From Chara braunii (Eukaryota; Streptophyta; Charophyceae; Charales; Characeae), in contig BFEA01000441.1 of the NCBI GenBank assembly GCA_003427395.1, positions 247,549 through 271,283 on the forward strand: 23,735 nt of DNA, given 5' to 3'. The first letter of the stretch is position 1. Each line of letters starts with the position of its first letter. Shown in pieces: positions 1 through 8,865 of this stretch. Under the pieces are notes generated by a model, which saw only the letters and a list, made by a program, of their open reading frames with translations, ran no database searches and was not told the origin of the DNA. Position numbers and translations under genes: made by a program.

Positions 1-172
1 GGAGGACCAGGGATCACAAGGAAGGGAAGTGACGTTTGTGGAAAGAAAGGAGGGGCAGAGACAAGGAGACAGCGAAGAGTTGTTACAATATGCTTTGGCC
101 GGTTTGGCGCTAAGCAGGTTTTGTAGCTGCAGAAGATGTAGAGGGAATTGGATGTGGAGAAAGTCTAAGTGC
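1..172. other. Unassigned leader sequence
   Basis: This stretch is moderately GC-rich and shows no clear repeat, RNA gene or coding signal. An open frame runs through it into the following duplication, but its translation has no recognisable domain and continues into repeat DNA, so I do not call a gene. Confidence 0.4.
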
Positions 173-400
173 ACATGTCACCCAGGACAGCAGCGGCAAA
201 GCATCAACTTCTCTCTTCTGTTGTTTCCATTGTTCTGGCTATTTTCTGCTCAAGACTGTCTATTGGCTATTGGCTATTGGCTAATGGCAACATGTCACGA
301 AGGACAGGAGCGGCAAATCATCCAGTTCTCCCTTCTGTTGTTTTCATCGTTCTCGCTATTTCTTGCTCAAGACTGGCTATTGGCTATTGGCTATAGGCTA
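173..400. repeat. Tandem duplication, period 117 bp
   Basis: Two adjacent diverged copies start at 173 and 290, each opening with 'acatgtcac' and 'aggaca(g)'. Both then carry 'ttctgttgttt', 'tgctcaagact' and end in runs of TTGGCTA. The offset is constant at 117 bp. This is the 5' edge of the GGCTAT domain, and the heptamer runs sit at the 3' end of each copy. Overlapping open frames here translate the repeat (for example 'AIGYWL') and are not taken as genes. Confidence 0.85.
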
Positions 401-424
401 TTGGCTATTAGCTGCTGGCTATAA
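374..424. repeat. TTGGCTA heptamer run
   Basis: Six GGCTAT words occur in about 50 bp, mostly spaced 7 bp apart, with one 'ttagctgct' interruption. The same run, including 'gctgctggctataaat', recurs at 526-560. It is the core unit of the minisatellite domain that reappears between 1307 and 2010. Confidence 0.85.
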
Positions 425-660
425 ATATATGTAACCATTGTTCTGGAAGTATGTCGGAAGTGGAGCTGCTTCTCGTCTTTTGTTTATTTTTCCATCGCCT
501 TGTTCTCTGTGCACATTTCTGTGGCTATAGGCTATTGGCTATTGGCTGCTGGCTATAAATGTATGTAACCATTGTTCTTGAAGTATGTCAGAAGTGGAGC
601 TGCTTCTCGTCTTTTGGTTATTTTTCCATCGCCTTGTTCTCTGTGCACATTTCCGTGGCT
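417..660. repeat. Tandem duplication, period 134 bp
   Basis: Copies at 417-550 and 551-660 are about 95% identical, differing at a few sites such as 'gttctggaag' versus 'gttcttgaag' and 'tttctgtgg' versus 'tttccgtgg'. This is clearly younger than the neighbouring 117-bp duplication. The junction lies within GGCTAT heptamers, which suggests the short repeats mediated unequal exchange or slippage. Confidence 0.92.
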
Positions 661-1300
661 TTTGCGCATTGGCTTTTCAGCTATTTTTTCATTTGGCTAT
701 GTAGTTATTCGTCTTTCAGTTATTTCAACTTATTTGGCTATTTTTGAGTATTCAGCTATTTGTCTTTCTGGGCTATCTAGGCTATCACAGAGGCATGAGA
801 GGCATTAAGATGCCAACGCCGTGGCTTCCAGGCACCCATCACCCTCTTTCCAGAGCGAGTATGCTACGGTGGGCAGGGAGGTGCTGATGTCATTACTAAT
901 TAGCCCTGTGGTAAAGAGAGAACTTTAGATCTCTCCCCCTACTCGGCCGAAGAATCTATGTCTATAGACCTACAGCGAACAAACATGTGATGCCTTTCTC
1001 CTTAAACCCTCCAGGGTATGGCCTCTATCTTCGACTTTTCTGCTAGCTGAAACTGCTGCGGCGCTCTGCGGTCTAGCGATTGATGCAGCACGGGACTGGC
1101 AGAGGCAGCTCGCGAGCGCTGAAAACTTGCTTCGCTTGTCGTCTCTGGTCTATCTGGGAGCAAGAAGCAACTCTGGTCTATACTGTGGGTGTCATTGCTC
1201 AGGACTCGGTGTGGAAGTCGTAGCACACAAGCCATTACTTCGTGACGCATCAGCCATCTCACTCTCCGTTTCATCCACATTCTTGAACTGCTTGGGAAGT
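661..1300. other. Low-information spacer with scattered GGCTAT words
   Basis: The first 130 bases keep isolated decayed GGCTAT words and the phrase 'tttcagctatttt'. From about 800 to 1300 the sequence is unique and GC-richer. I see no repeat, RNA gene or convincing coding frame in it. The open frame on the minus strand at 1002-1280 has no recognisable domain. Confidence 0.5.
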
Positions 1301-1306
1301 GTGGTA

Positions 1307-2010
1307 TGTATTGGCTATACCAGGCTGGCTATAGTGGCTATAGTGCAGACGTACTAAGCTTCCCTTGTGCGGAAGATCCAACTACATGGCTCTGCATCAG
1401 ATCGGCAATGGCTATTGGCTATACCTCATTGGCTATAGTGCAGACTTACTAACCTTCCCTTGTGCGCAATGTCCAAGTACGTGGCTCTCCGGCAGTTCGG
1501 CAATGGCTATTGGCTATTGGCTATACCCCATTGGCTATAGTGGCTATATTGCAGACTGTGTCCCTTCCATTTTTATGCACATGGATACTCTGATGCCCGC
1601 CCACAGAAAAATGTGGCCTATTGGCTATTCCATGTGGCCTATTGGCTATGTTTGCCAGTCCAAGTGGTCTATTGGCTATACTGGCTGTTCCATGTGGCCT
1701 ATTGACTATACTTGCTATTCCATGTGCCCTATTGGCTGTACCAAATTGGCTATACTGTCCATTCCATGTGGCCTATTGGCTATACCCACATTAGCTATTA
1801 TGGCTATTCTATGTAGCCTATCGGCTATACTGGCGCTCCATGTGGCCTATTAGCTATACAGTACTGGCTTTTCTGGCCATTCCATGTGGCCTTTTCCCTA
1901 TACCACATTGGCTATACTCTATTACATGTGGCCTATTGCCTGTGCTGGCCATCAATCGGCCTGTTGGCTATACTGAGCATCCTTACCGTTCCATGTCGCC
2001 AGGCCTATTG
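1307..2010. repeat. GGCTAT/TTGGCTA minisatellite domain
   Basis: About 700 bp is built from TTGGCTAT(A) words, arranged in higher-order units. At 1343-1560 a unit of about 95 bp is repeated ('gtgcagac(g/t)tactaa' at 1343 and 1438, then a third decayed start near 1542). At 1605-1990 a unit of roughly 30 bp carries 'ccatgtggcctattggctat' and variants. A 162-residue open frame at 1365-1853 translates only this array (repeated 'IGY', 'CSMWPIGY'), so I treat it as repeat-derived. The array also contains many inverted CCAAT (ATTGG) words. Confidence 0.9.
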
Positions 2011-2296
2011 GTTTGACTTTATTGGTTCGCCATTCCAATGATTTCAATTTTTATTTCAGATGTCTGTATTTTACTTTTCTTTGTCTTGACTCTTGAGCAG
2101 TGATTGGTGCATGGCTTGAGATATATCTCCTTTCGGCCCTTGCGAGGTGGTTTTCCTTGTTTGCCTTTTCGCTGAATTGAACTGTATTCTGCTTTCCTCA
2201 CTGGTTTTGTTATTTCTATCCTTTTTTTTTCTTTTGTTTTTTCTTGCCTACTGACTTCAGCTGAATAGAATGCTCCGTCCTTGTCACTGCATCTGG
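2011..2296. other. Spacer, T-rich, no gene seen
   Basis: T-rich unique sequence with a run of T near 2222-2235. The minus-strand open frame over this area is a lysine-rich translation of T-rich DNA with no recognisable domain. Confidence 0.5.
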
Positions 2297-2506
2297 ACTG
2301 AATTTGGCCCAAATGCAGCTATAATGATCATTTTGGTGGTCCATTCTAGTGAAAACCCTTCATTCCCAAGGAACCTGTTTTCTGTAGTGACCTCTTGTAC
2401 TGAATTTGGCCCAAATGCAGCCAGCTATAATGACCATTTTGGTGTGTTCCATTCCGGTGAAAACCCTTCATTCCCAAGGAACCTGTTTTCTGTAGTGACC
2501 TCCTCA
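2297..2506. repeat. Tandem duplication, period about 102-108 bp
   Basis: Copies at 2297-2398 and 2399-2506 both run from 'actgaatttggcccaaatgc' to 'cctgttttctgtagtgacct'. The second copy has small insertions ('cag' after the opening phrase and a few bases near 2443), so the offset grows from 102 to 108 bp. Identity outside those indels is above 90%, indicating a fairly recent event. Confidence 0.93.
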
Positions 2507-2627
2507 GGGTAGCTGTGTTTGCTGCTTTGTCCAATTGTGTGTCCTCTTCGTTGCTTGCGGTGATTCACTTTGTTTCCTATTGTTCTGTTTCCTTTTCTTA
2601 TTTTTCTACCTTCTGAAAAGCAGCGTC

Positions 2628-2667
2628 CTTGCTAGGAGAGGTGATACAAGCACCCCCTCCTAGCAAG
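2628..2667. repeat. Short perfect inverted repeat (11-bp arms)
   Basis: The left arm CTTGCTAGGAG (2628-2638) is exactly complementary to CTCCTAGCAAG (2657-2667), with an 18-nt loop. It lies only 13 bp from the long foldback starting at 2681, whose arm also contains CTAGCAA. It may therefore be a remnant of the same family's terminus. Confidence 0.75.
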
Positions 2668-2680
2668 AGACCTGGGGCGT

Positions 2681-2834
2681 GGTCCCACTAGCAAAGAGGA
2701 TCGGATCGAATGCCTGAATCTGGACGAGGTTATGGAGATGTGCAGGAAATCGAGATTGAACTGCTTTTCTGCATCTCTGCATAAAACACATCCAGATTCA
2801 GGAGCTCGATGCTATCCTTTTTGCTAGTGGGACC
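2681..2834. mobile_element. Long foldback element, copy 1 (MITE-like hairpin)
   Basis: The whole segment is a hairpin with arms of about 70 nt and a very short loop. The left arm starts GGTCCCACTAGCAAAGAGGA and the right arm ends TTTTTGCTAGTGGGACC. The inner arms both read CCTGAATCTGGA when oriented the same way, continuing to GAGATG(T)GCAG(G/A)AAA. Arm-to-arm identity is roughly 80% with scattered mismatches. Weaker pairing extends outward to about 2671/2844. No clear target-site duplication is visible. A related copy lies at 3281-3431. It could be a MITE, or an inverted duplication that yields small RNAs. Confidence 0.82.
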
Positions 2835-3280
2835 TCGGCCCTGGATGCTTCAAACCTTTGTGCGGATTTCCTATTGGTGCGGATTTCGTATTGTTGTGTT
2901 TCCTTTGGAACAGTGGTCGTCCGTCGGTTGAACTATTTCCTATTGGGTTTAGTGTAGGTTTATGATCTACTCCGCTGACTTTATCAAAAGGGGAAATTCC
3001 TAGAAAAGGATTTTTTTTGACATTTTGTAGGAGACCACGAAAGATTTTAATTTGCTAGGACACGCTTGGAAATTCCCAGTGTTTGTAGGATAGTGGAATG
3101 AGACCTTTAGCCTCTTTGCCTTGTGATTTTTGTGCAGCGTTCACACCTTGTCTACCTTGTACTGATTCTCTCCTGTGTTGTGTTTTTTTTCCTTTGTAAA
3201 AACTTAAAAAAACTTTAAAAAAGGGTCTTTCCAAATGTGGCTGATGTTTTTGCACTCCTTCTCTCCTCCTGGTGGTGCAG
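2835..3280. other. Spacer between the two foldback elements
   Basis: Unique sequence with a minor 17-bp direct repeat (TGCGGATTTC at 2861 and 2878) and A- or T-runs near 3010 and 3200. No RNA gene or coding frame is supported. Confidence 0.5.
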
Positions 3281-3431
3281 TCGGATTAGCAAAAGTGGAT
3301 TGGGTTTAATGCCTTGAATCTGGACATGTCTGTAGAGAAGTGCAGAAAAACGCGAGGGGTCTGCTTTTCTGCATCTCCACGTGAAACACATCCGGAGTCA
3401 GGCGCTAATCCAATCCTCTTCGCTAGCGGGA
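3281..3431. mobile_element. Long foldback element, copy 2
   Basis: This copy has the same architecture as the element at 2681-2834 but is more diverged. The left arm reads GATTAGCAAAAGTGGATTGG, then GAATCTGGACATGT and GTGCAGAAAAA. The right arm reads CTTTTCTGCATCTCC, then ACACATCCGGAGTCAG and AATCCTCTTCGCTAGCG. Pairing runs over about 65 nt with several mismatches and bulges. The two copies share the inner words more strongly than the outer ends, so they are relatives and not a recent duplication. Confidence 0.78.
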
Positions 3432-3474
3432 ATGTGCCCGTGCGCTGCCCCTCGTCAGACCCCATTGAAAGGGG

Positions 3475-3494
3475 AAAAAAAAAAAAAAAAAAAA
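3475..3494. repeat. Poly-A tract (20 A)
   Basis: An uninterrupted A run, followed by a short GA-rich stretch. It lies about 45 bp beyond the second foldback element. No retroposon body could be assigned to it. Confidence 0.9.
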
Positions 3495-3817
3495 GGGAGA
3501 GAGAGCTCCGAACATTACTGCATTCTTTTGCTTTTTCTTGAAATCAAGAGTCTCGCCTACTCTGCTGAAGATTTCACACTCCTCCTTTTCCACTCCTGCA
3601 TTGCACCTTAAACCATGAGTACACCAGGGGGTCTTAGGTCCCCTCTGGGGAGGCTGTGATGATGCAAATGCATGTGGACCCTTGCAGCGCGTCGATTTAG
3701 CCACCGCGTTAATGGCGCCCCTATCATGTTTTCGCTTCCTTATGCTTCCGTAAGGATTTGATACAGTCATACCTGTATCGGACCAGAAAAATGGCCTAAA
3801 ACCATCATCTGCTCATC
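3495..3817. other. Spacer, no feature seen
   Basis: Unique mixed-composition sequence. An antisense open frame spans it and the poly-A tract (as poly-Phe), which argues against coding. Confidence 0.5.
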
Positions 3818-4690
3818 TGGGCCACCAATACTCTTAAAACTTTTCCTTTGTCCTCTGCAGCTTTAACCAGGCATGCATACCAGTTTAGCTGTGAAAAGGA
3901 GGCAGCATGTTTACGAGGGGATCCACTCGTAGCTTGAGAGCAGCTAAACATTGTTTTGACTTTCTGCTTTGGTCTGAATTTGAACTTATGATATGCTTAT
4001 TGAAACCGCCAGTACTTGGGACCCTTTCTTTATCCGCTGCAGACCTCAGGGTGCAGTTTAAATTAACAAAGTAGGCAGGCGAGCAGATCCTTGAAAAGCA
4101 GCACGTTTACGGTGCACTGACTCATCGCTTGAGAGCCTCTAACGTTATATTGCATCCTACGTCTGTTAATTTTTGAACTCGTTTATCTTTTGATTAAACC
4201 ATCTGTACTTGGGACCCACCCTTCATTCTTTGTGGGCCTTGTACCTTTGAACGTGCTTGAATTTATCATTTGTTCATCTAACAGGAAGGTCAGCGCATTC
4301 CTGAGAGGCGGCGTGTGTATCTCCTCCAGCTTGCTGGAGTACTGGTGATCTAAACAAAAAAAGGAGAGAGCCCCTAACATTTTTGCATCCCTTCTGCTTT
4401 TATCAAGATTTGAAGTTTTGAACTTATCATTTGTTCATCAACAGTTACACGTAGGTGGTATTCAGTTGTTGTGTTGCATCTTGGTAGCCGAACCTTTTGA
4501 CCTACATTCTTTCAACTTGTTGGAGTACTAGTGATCTACAAAAAAAAAGAGACAGCCCTTTTAATTTTATCGAAATTTAAACTTATCATTTGTTCATCAA
4601 CAATTACATGTAGATGTTATTCAGTTGTTGTGTTGTGTTTTGGTGGCCTAACATTTTGACCTACATTCTTTCCCCCAAACAACAGACGTT
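3818..4690. repeat. Degenerate tandem array, period about 185-195 bp
   Basis: Several phrases recur at near-constant spacing. 'gtacttgggaccc' occurs at 4012 and 4205 (193 bp). 'agcacgtttacg' near 4101 matches 'agcatgtttacg' near 3905. 'ctggagtactggtgatcta' at 4334 matches 'ttggagtactagtgatcta' at 4520 (186 bp). 'aacttatcatttgttcatca' at 4421 recurs at 4576 and in decayed form at 4258. The last two units also share 'ttcagttgttgtgttg' and 'cctacattctttc'. I estimate about four and a half units. Unit boundaries are uncertain because of indels. Confidence 0.75.
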
Positions 4691-5073
4691 GATCGTCAAC
4701 ATATACAAGACATCTTTCTAGTCCGATAGAGTGTTAATGTGAGTTTACATGTGTCTGGGGCAAGATGATAGTTTGTAAATGAAGTGGAGGATAGCGGAGT
4801 GAAAACCCAAGGACATGAAAATTTATTGAAGTTGCTGCACTCAATTTTTTGCAAAATTTTAATCCATGAACTCTTACGACGAAGATTGGCAGCCCATCTT
4901 GTGGCCAGCAACGAGCGTTCTACGGTGCAATGTTTCGACATCAGGGGCAGTGGTTAATTTAAACCTCCAAGTGGTGACATTCATTTGAACTTTTCTCGTA
5001 GTTTCGTTGAGATGTTGCAGATGGATGAGCATTTCTTAACTATTGTATTCTCGGGGTTCAACATTTGGTCCTA
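4691..5073. other. Spacer, no feature seen
   Basis: Unique sequence with no repeat, RNA or coding signal that I can support. The 81-residue antisense open frame here has no recognisable domain. Confidence 0.45.
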
Positions 5074-5077
5074 GGAC

Positions 5078-5105
5078 TAGGGGGGGTGGGGGGGTGGGGG
5101 GGGTA
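5078..5105 (+). other. G-run cluster with G-quadruplex potential
   Basis: Three runs of seven to eight G separated by single T bases (a G7-T-G7-T-G8 pattern). This exceeds the usual requirement of four GGG tracts, since long runs can supply two tracts each. The run length is unusual against its AT-rich surroundings. Confidence 0.8.
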
Positions 5106-5597
5106 ATAAGAGGAATTCAATGTTGGAATTACTTAAATAAAAGAAAGGGTGGTATGAGCTTCTCCCTTTCGTAACCAACGGCTTGATGTTGTAGTCCATT
5201 GAAAATTGACGGACCTTTTCCAAGCCACCCATTTCTAACTCGGCCCAATCACTTGAGCCCCCAATTTAAACCCCACTCTATTTTCTAGGGTCCAAAAAAT
5301 GGTCCTAAACATCAAGGCAACTACAAGCCAAATTCGTTCAATTTTTTTTTAGTTACACAGTTGCGGTACATAAGAACTTGTTATCGTTCGCATTTTACCT
5401 TCTACCCCTGATTGTCATGATGTTCACATTAAGTCCATGATAATCAAACATTATGCTCAGGGGAAGATGCTGATTAGGATTAAAACCAAATATATGTAAT
5501 ATTGTCTAATTTTCATTATAAAAACCAACAAGTCAATTTCGTCAATTGTAGGTTTTGTTATATATGATAATATGATGCTATTTTTTTTACTATACTG
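5106..5597. other. AT-rich spacer
   Basis: AT-rich unique sequence with several short homopolymer runs (for example T at 5341-5350 and 5581-5588). No gene, RNA or clear repeat is seen. Confidence 0.45.
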
Positions 5598-5616
5598 TTT
5601 TTTTTTTTTTTTTTTT
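5598..5616. repeat. Poly-T tract (19 T)
   Basis: An uninterrupted T run in AT-rich DNA. It could be the tail of a minus-strand retroposon, but no body could be recognised. Confidence 0.85.
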
Positions 5617-5859
5617 CATTTCGAAAAATACATTATCAATCGTAAGCTCTCCACATTGGGTTAACATTTACGAACTCTTGGTTAGCAACTGCATTGTTGA
5701 GCTACTGCCAAAGGCTAACTCTCTTTCATTAAGATCCCACCTCTTTTTATCTATTTTATAATATATTCATCATGGATTAACAAAATAAAAGTAGAGCAAA
5801 ATGAAGTGGTGTATAACTTACTGAGTATTCATACTTGAAAAGAACAGCAAGAGAAATAT

Positions 5860-5972
5860 CATACATAAATTTCAAAGATGTTCCTTTTTGTACATGTGTG
5901 CTAAAAATACACAAAGAAAAAATTCTTAAAATAAAACCTATAAATTTTATATTTCAAGATGTTTATCCTTTT
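5860..5972 (+). repeat. Dispersed repeat A, copy 1
   Basis: This is about 80% similar to 7164-7276, sharing 'gatgttccttttt(g/c)tacatg', 'gtgtgct(a/g)aaaat', 'acctataaattttatatttc' and 'atgtttat'. Both copies are in the same orientation. They bracket about 1.2 kb that contains the A-tailed units and one interspersed element. Confidence 0.8.
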
Positions 5973-6129
5973 ACTTTGTTTTTTTAATGTTAAACCACAA
6001 GTACACCCGCACCTGATTTAAACGAACCTCAATTTCACTGCGCACCGAGTTTTGTCTAGCCTGGGTGCGGTTGTATTTTCTTTTCTCTTACTCCTCCCAA
6101 AAGAACAACGTGAAAAAAAAAAGAACTAT

Positions 6130-6690
6130 AAAAAAAAACAGCACCACAACGCTATGGACGAGAAAGCAGTTGGATACAGAATCAGGGGTCGATGTGAGAG
6201 TATGTCCTCAGTGAGGGCGTTTACAGCTCCACTTTCATCACAAACATTACTTTCATTAATGAAAAGCAAAAAAAAAAAAGGAGCCCCAATATGAACGTGA
6301 AACCGGTTAGATACAAAATCTGAGTATATGCCCTCTTTGAGAAGTTGTCAGGAGTCTGAGCTGTGTTCCCTGCCCCGGGTTTATCACGGAGGTTCCTTTT
6401 AGAAATGAAAAGCAAAAAAAACAAATTAAAAAAACAACAATATAGACGCGAAACAGGTCAGATACAAAATCCAAGTATATGCCCTCTTTGACAAGTCATC
6501 AGAAGTCCGTGAAGTGCTCCCTTCCTCACTGGCAGGGACCCCAAAAGAAAACAGAAAAAAAAACAAAACAACGAAAAAAAAACAAAACGAATACAAGTAA
6601 TAGATGCGGTTAGATTCGTTCCTGAGTGTTGTAGTGTGAGCACACCTTTTGCAGGGCCTTCCCGGATGTCGTTCCTCAATTTGCAGTTTT
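6130..6690 (+). repeat. Four degenerate A-tailed tandem units, about 137-152 bp
   Basis: 'ggatacagaatc' at 6172, 'agatacaaaatc' at 6309 and 6460, and 'tagattcg' near 6611 mark four units spaced 137, 151 and about 152 bp. The middle units share 'gtatatgccctctttgasaag' and 'tcaggagtc/tcagaagtc'. Each of the first three units closes with an A-rich tract near 6269, 6413 and 6557, usually preceded by 'aaaagcaaaa' or 'aaaagaaaac'. The array resembles head-to-tail copies of a short retroposon. Degeneration makes exact boundaries uncertain. Confidence 0.72.
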
Positions 6691-6710
6691 TTTTTTTTTT
6701 TTTTTTTTTT
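6687..6710. repeat. Poly-T tract (24 T)
   Basis: An uninterrupted T run directly before the interspersed element at 6721. Read on the minus strand it is a poly-A tail following the element's 'gcctagaaattgcagc' end. Confidence 0.85.
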
Positions 6711-6720
6711 GCTGCAATTT

Positions 6721-6875
6721 CTAGGCTACTAGAGTGGCCCGGGGTCACTTGCCCGGCCGGGCCAAAATAATTAAAAAAAATAAAAATAAGTAAAATAGTT
6801 TTAAATTTTATTTTTTATTTTAAATTTGGTGAAGAATTTCGATGTGATCCTGCGGCAAAAGTTGTTCAGTTTATG
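6721..6875 (-). mobile_element. Interspersed element B, copy 1
   Basis: On the plus strand it begins 'ctaggctactagagtggccc', continues 'cacttgcccggccgggcc' and 'aaaataat', passes through an AT-rich middle, and ends with 'atttggtgaagaatttcgat' and 'gtgatcctgcggcaa'. Both ends recur elsewhere: the first at 8363 and 23360, the second at 8990-9025. On the minus strand the element would end in an A tail (the T run at 6687-6710), consistent with a non-LTR or SINE-like retroposon. A short conserved hairpin AGTG...CACT lies in its terminal module. Confidence 0.65.
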
Positions 6876-6939
6876 TTTCTGCATAACATAGTTTTTTTTC
6901 AGAATGTTTGGATTTTTTTTATTTTTTATTTTTTTTGTT

Positions 6940-6984
6940 GGGACCTTACCTGATCCTTACGGCCCGGCTGGTAGCCTAGTGCAG
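6940..6984 (+). mobile_element. Interspersed element B, inverted terminal fragment
   Basis: 'cccggctggtagcctag' here is the reverse complement of the 'ctaggctaccag' terminus seen at 6721 and 23360. It is followed by a 20-T run. It may be a fragment in the opposite orientation, or the other terminus of an element bounded by inverted repeats (6721-6984). Confidence 0.5.
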
Positions 6985-6985
6985 G

Positions 6986-7007
6986 TTTTTTTTTTTTTTT
7001 TTTTTNT
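6986..7007. repeat. Poly-T tract with an ambiguous base
   Basis: Twenty T, then one N at 7006, then T. This is the only ambiguous base in the window and it marks an unresolved homopolymer in the assembly. Confidence 0.95.
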
Positions 7008-7106
7008 GCCGACCCTTCCCCGCCCCCGATATTTTCGGAATAAGTCGTTTTCAATGAATTTCTTTTGCCTGGGCGGTGTACTTTGTGGTTTAATATAGAT
7101 GCATGA

Positions 7107-7368
7107 TAGTTGTAATATTATCAGGTATGTTTAACTTTATAAAGGTTGTTTATTTACAAAATATTATACATCAATTCCAATGATGTTCCTTTTTCTACAT
7201 GTGTGCTGAAAATGCACATAAAACAAATTTCAAAAATCAAACCTATAAATTTTATATTTCTACATGTTTATATTTAGTACATGTAGCTGATTAAGATACG
7301 TTAATAGTAGTCGTATTATTGTGTATGTTTAACTTCATACAGTTTTTTATTTATAAAATACATATTCT
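7107..7368. repeat. Diverged duplication, period about 198 bp
   Basis: 'tatgtttaactttataaagg' followed by 'ttgtttatttacaaaatattatac' near 7123-7169 matches 'tatgtttaacttcatacagt' and 'tttttatttataaaatacatattc' near 7323-7368. Dispersed repeat A copy 2 lies between the two. Confidence 0.6.
7164..7276 (+). repeat. Dispersed repeat A, copy 2
   Basis: Second copy of the sequence at 5860-5972, in the same orientation and about 80% similar. No RT, tRNA-like or LTR-terminal feature is visible in it. Confidence 0.8.
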
Positions 7369-8360
7369 TAACATTTCAAAACGTTGATTTTACCCGTTTC
7401 ACCTCGCGTGGAAATGAAAACATGTTTGCAAGATGCAAGTTTGGGTATACCGCACGGATTGTACGTTTAACAACAACGGATAAGGAAGATAGTGGTGGTT
7501 TAGGTAAGGCCCCTCTTTCTGCTTGATTTTTTTTTCATTTGTTAAATACGGGACGTAAGTATTGTGTTGCGTCTTTTTGGGCTATCGTTTTTTCCAAAAT
7601 ATAATGTGCAATCACTATCAATGTATCTATAGAAAAAAATTGACCTAAACATAACTATAATTACTATACCGTTAGGAAATATGGTAGCAATGATTGAAAA
7701 AATAGAGAACACAATTGAGGCAAGACCATATATATTTTTATATTTGTATTTATTGAAAAAATATAATATTATTTCACAAGGTTATACAAATTATATTATT
7801 ATATTTCTTATTGGATCGCTATTTTTTTTTCATTATAAAAAATATAAAACAATGTGTCATTACTTCGAGGTTGAATAACTTAAGTACTTGGGTCATTGCA
7901 CATCGTGATGCGTTGCGACCTCTACATACCCTCATACGAGTGCGGATACGAGCTCTTGTACTCCTACGCTATTCGTAAGTTACTCGTACGCTGGGGTCCC
8001 GTACGACTTTTCTCCTTTTTAACATCTTTTTGTTTTTGTTATTTTTTCACTCATATTTTAATAAGAATTTGAAGATGATTTTTAACCAAATATTAATTTT
8101 TCTTGTGCTGGTGTATAACATTTTTATTTTAGATTTTTTATTATTATTTTTATTTTTATTATTAATATTAATTTTCTTGCCCCCCCTCAGGGGTGCGTAC
8201 AAAACATACGAGATGACGTACATATTTGTGTATATGTCCCATATAGATATTACATGTACATTTCATACGAAGAGCCCCGTATGTGTATGTTCGGTAACAT
8301 AGCATCCATGCATGCCTCAAATCATGGTATTTGTAGCATTATCCAAATGTATATGCGTTT
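7369..8360. other. AT-rich stretch, no gene supported
   Basis: This is mostly AT-rich DNA with short open frames at 7681-7878 and 8030-8302. Their products are dominated by Ile, Phe, Lys and Leu and look like translations of AT-rich DNA. Two patches rich in 'acgag' and 'gtacg' words (7895-8010 and 8195-8290) stand out as less AT-rich, but I could not assign them. Confidence 0.45.
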
Positions 8361-8805
8361 ACGCTATCAGAGTGGTTCGACTCACTTGCTCGGCGAGGCC
8401 AAAATAATACTAATAAATGTGTAGCATCTCGTTCACATCTGGTGACCCAACCTGAACGTCCGCGACGAAATATGAACAAGCGTCAAAACCCTTTGAATGC
8501 GAATAAAAAAATATTATAAAAAAAAAACTCTCAAAAAATTTAAAAAAACTATATGTTATGTAGAATGATAATACAAACAACGTTCTTTTTTTTTTTAATA
8601 ACAAATGCAGACTTTTATACAATCCAGGAAACGAGCCCGGCGTCCCTCAAACGAGGCATCACCGACCAAGTGCATATCAAAAGTCAAAAAGAAAACAGCT
8701 AAAAAAAATCCACAACCAAAACAACTGAGAAGCCTACAACAAATAATATAAACAACTCTTGGTTGGGAGGTATGTTCAAATTCGTAACCAAACTCGAGTT
8801 TAAAA

Positions 8806-8838
8806 ATAAATCAATAATAATAATAATAATAATAATTT
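8806..8838. repeat. (TAA)n microsatellite
   Basis: About ten near-perfect TAA/AAT triplets in AT-rich DNA inside the interrupted copy of element B. Confidence 0.85.
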
Positions 8839-8865
8839 TGTTTGTTAAAAAGTCATTAAAAAATA

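Noticed and set aside
1365-1853. Longest open frame (162 residues)
   Set aside because: It is entirely a translation of the TTGGCTAT minisatellite, with periodic 'IGY' and 'CSMWPIGY' text and no domain.
1605-1990. CRISPR-like array
   Set aside because: The direct repeats are degenerate and the intervening bases are themselves GGCTAT-derived, not unique spacers. The context is eukaryotic.
6491-6497. TCATCAG (minus-strand CTGATGA) as another hammerhead
   Set aside because: The downstream minus-strand sequence ACTTGTCAAAG lacks a helix II closed by GAAA.
7895-8290. Terminal inverted repeats of a transposon in the 'gtacg'-rich patches
   Set aside because: Only a short imperfect match (GTACGC near 7988 and GCGTAC near 8195) could be found, with no target-site duplication.
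7681-8302. AT-rich open frames with hydrophobic products
   Set aside because: Ile/Phe/Leu/Lys-dominated translations are expected by chance from AT-rich DNA. No domain was seen.
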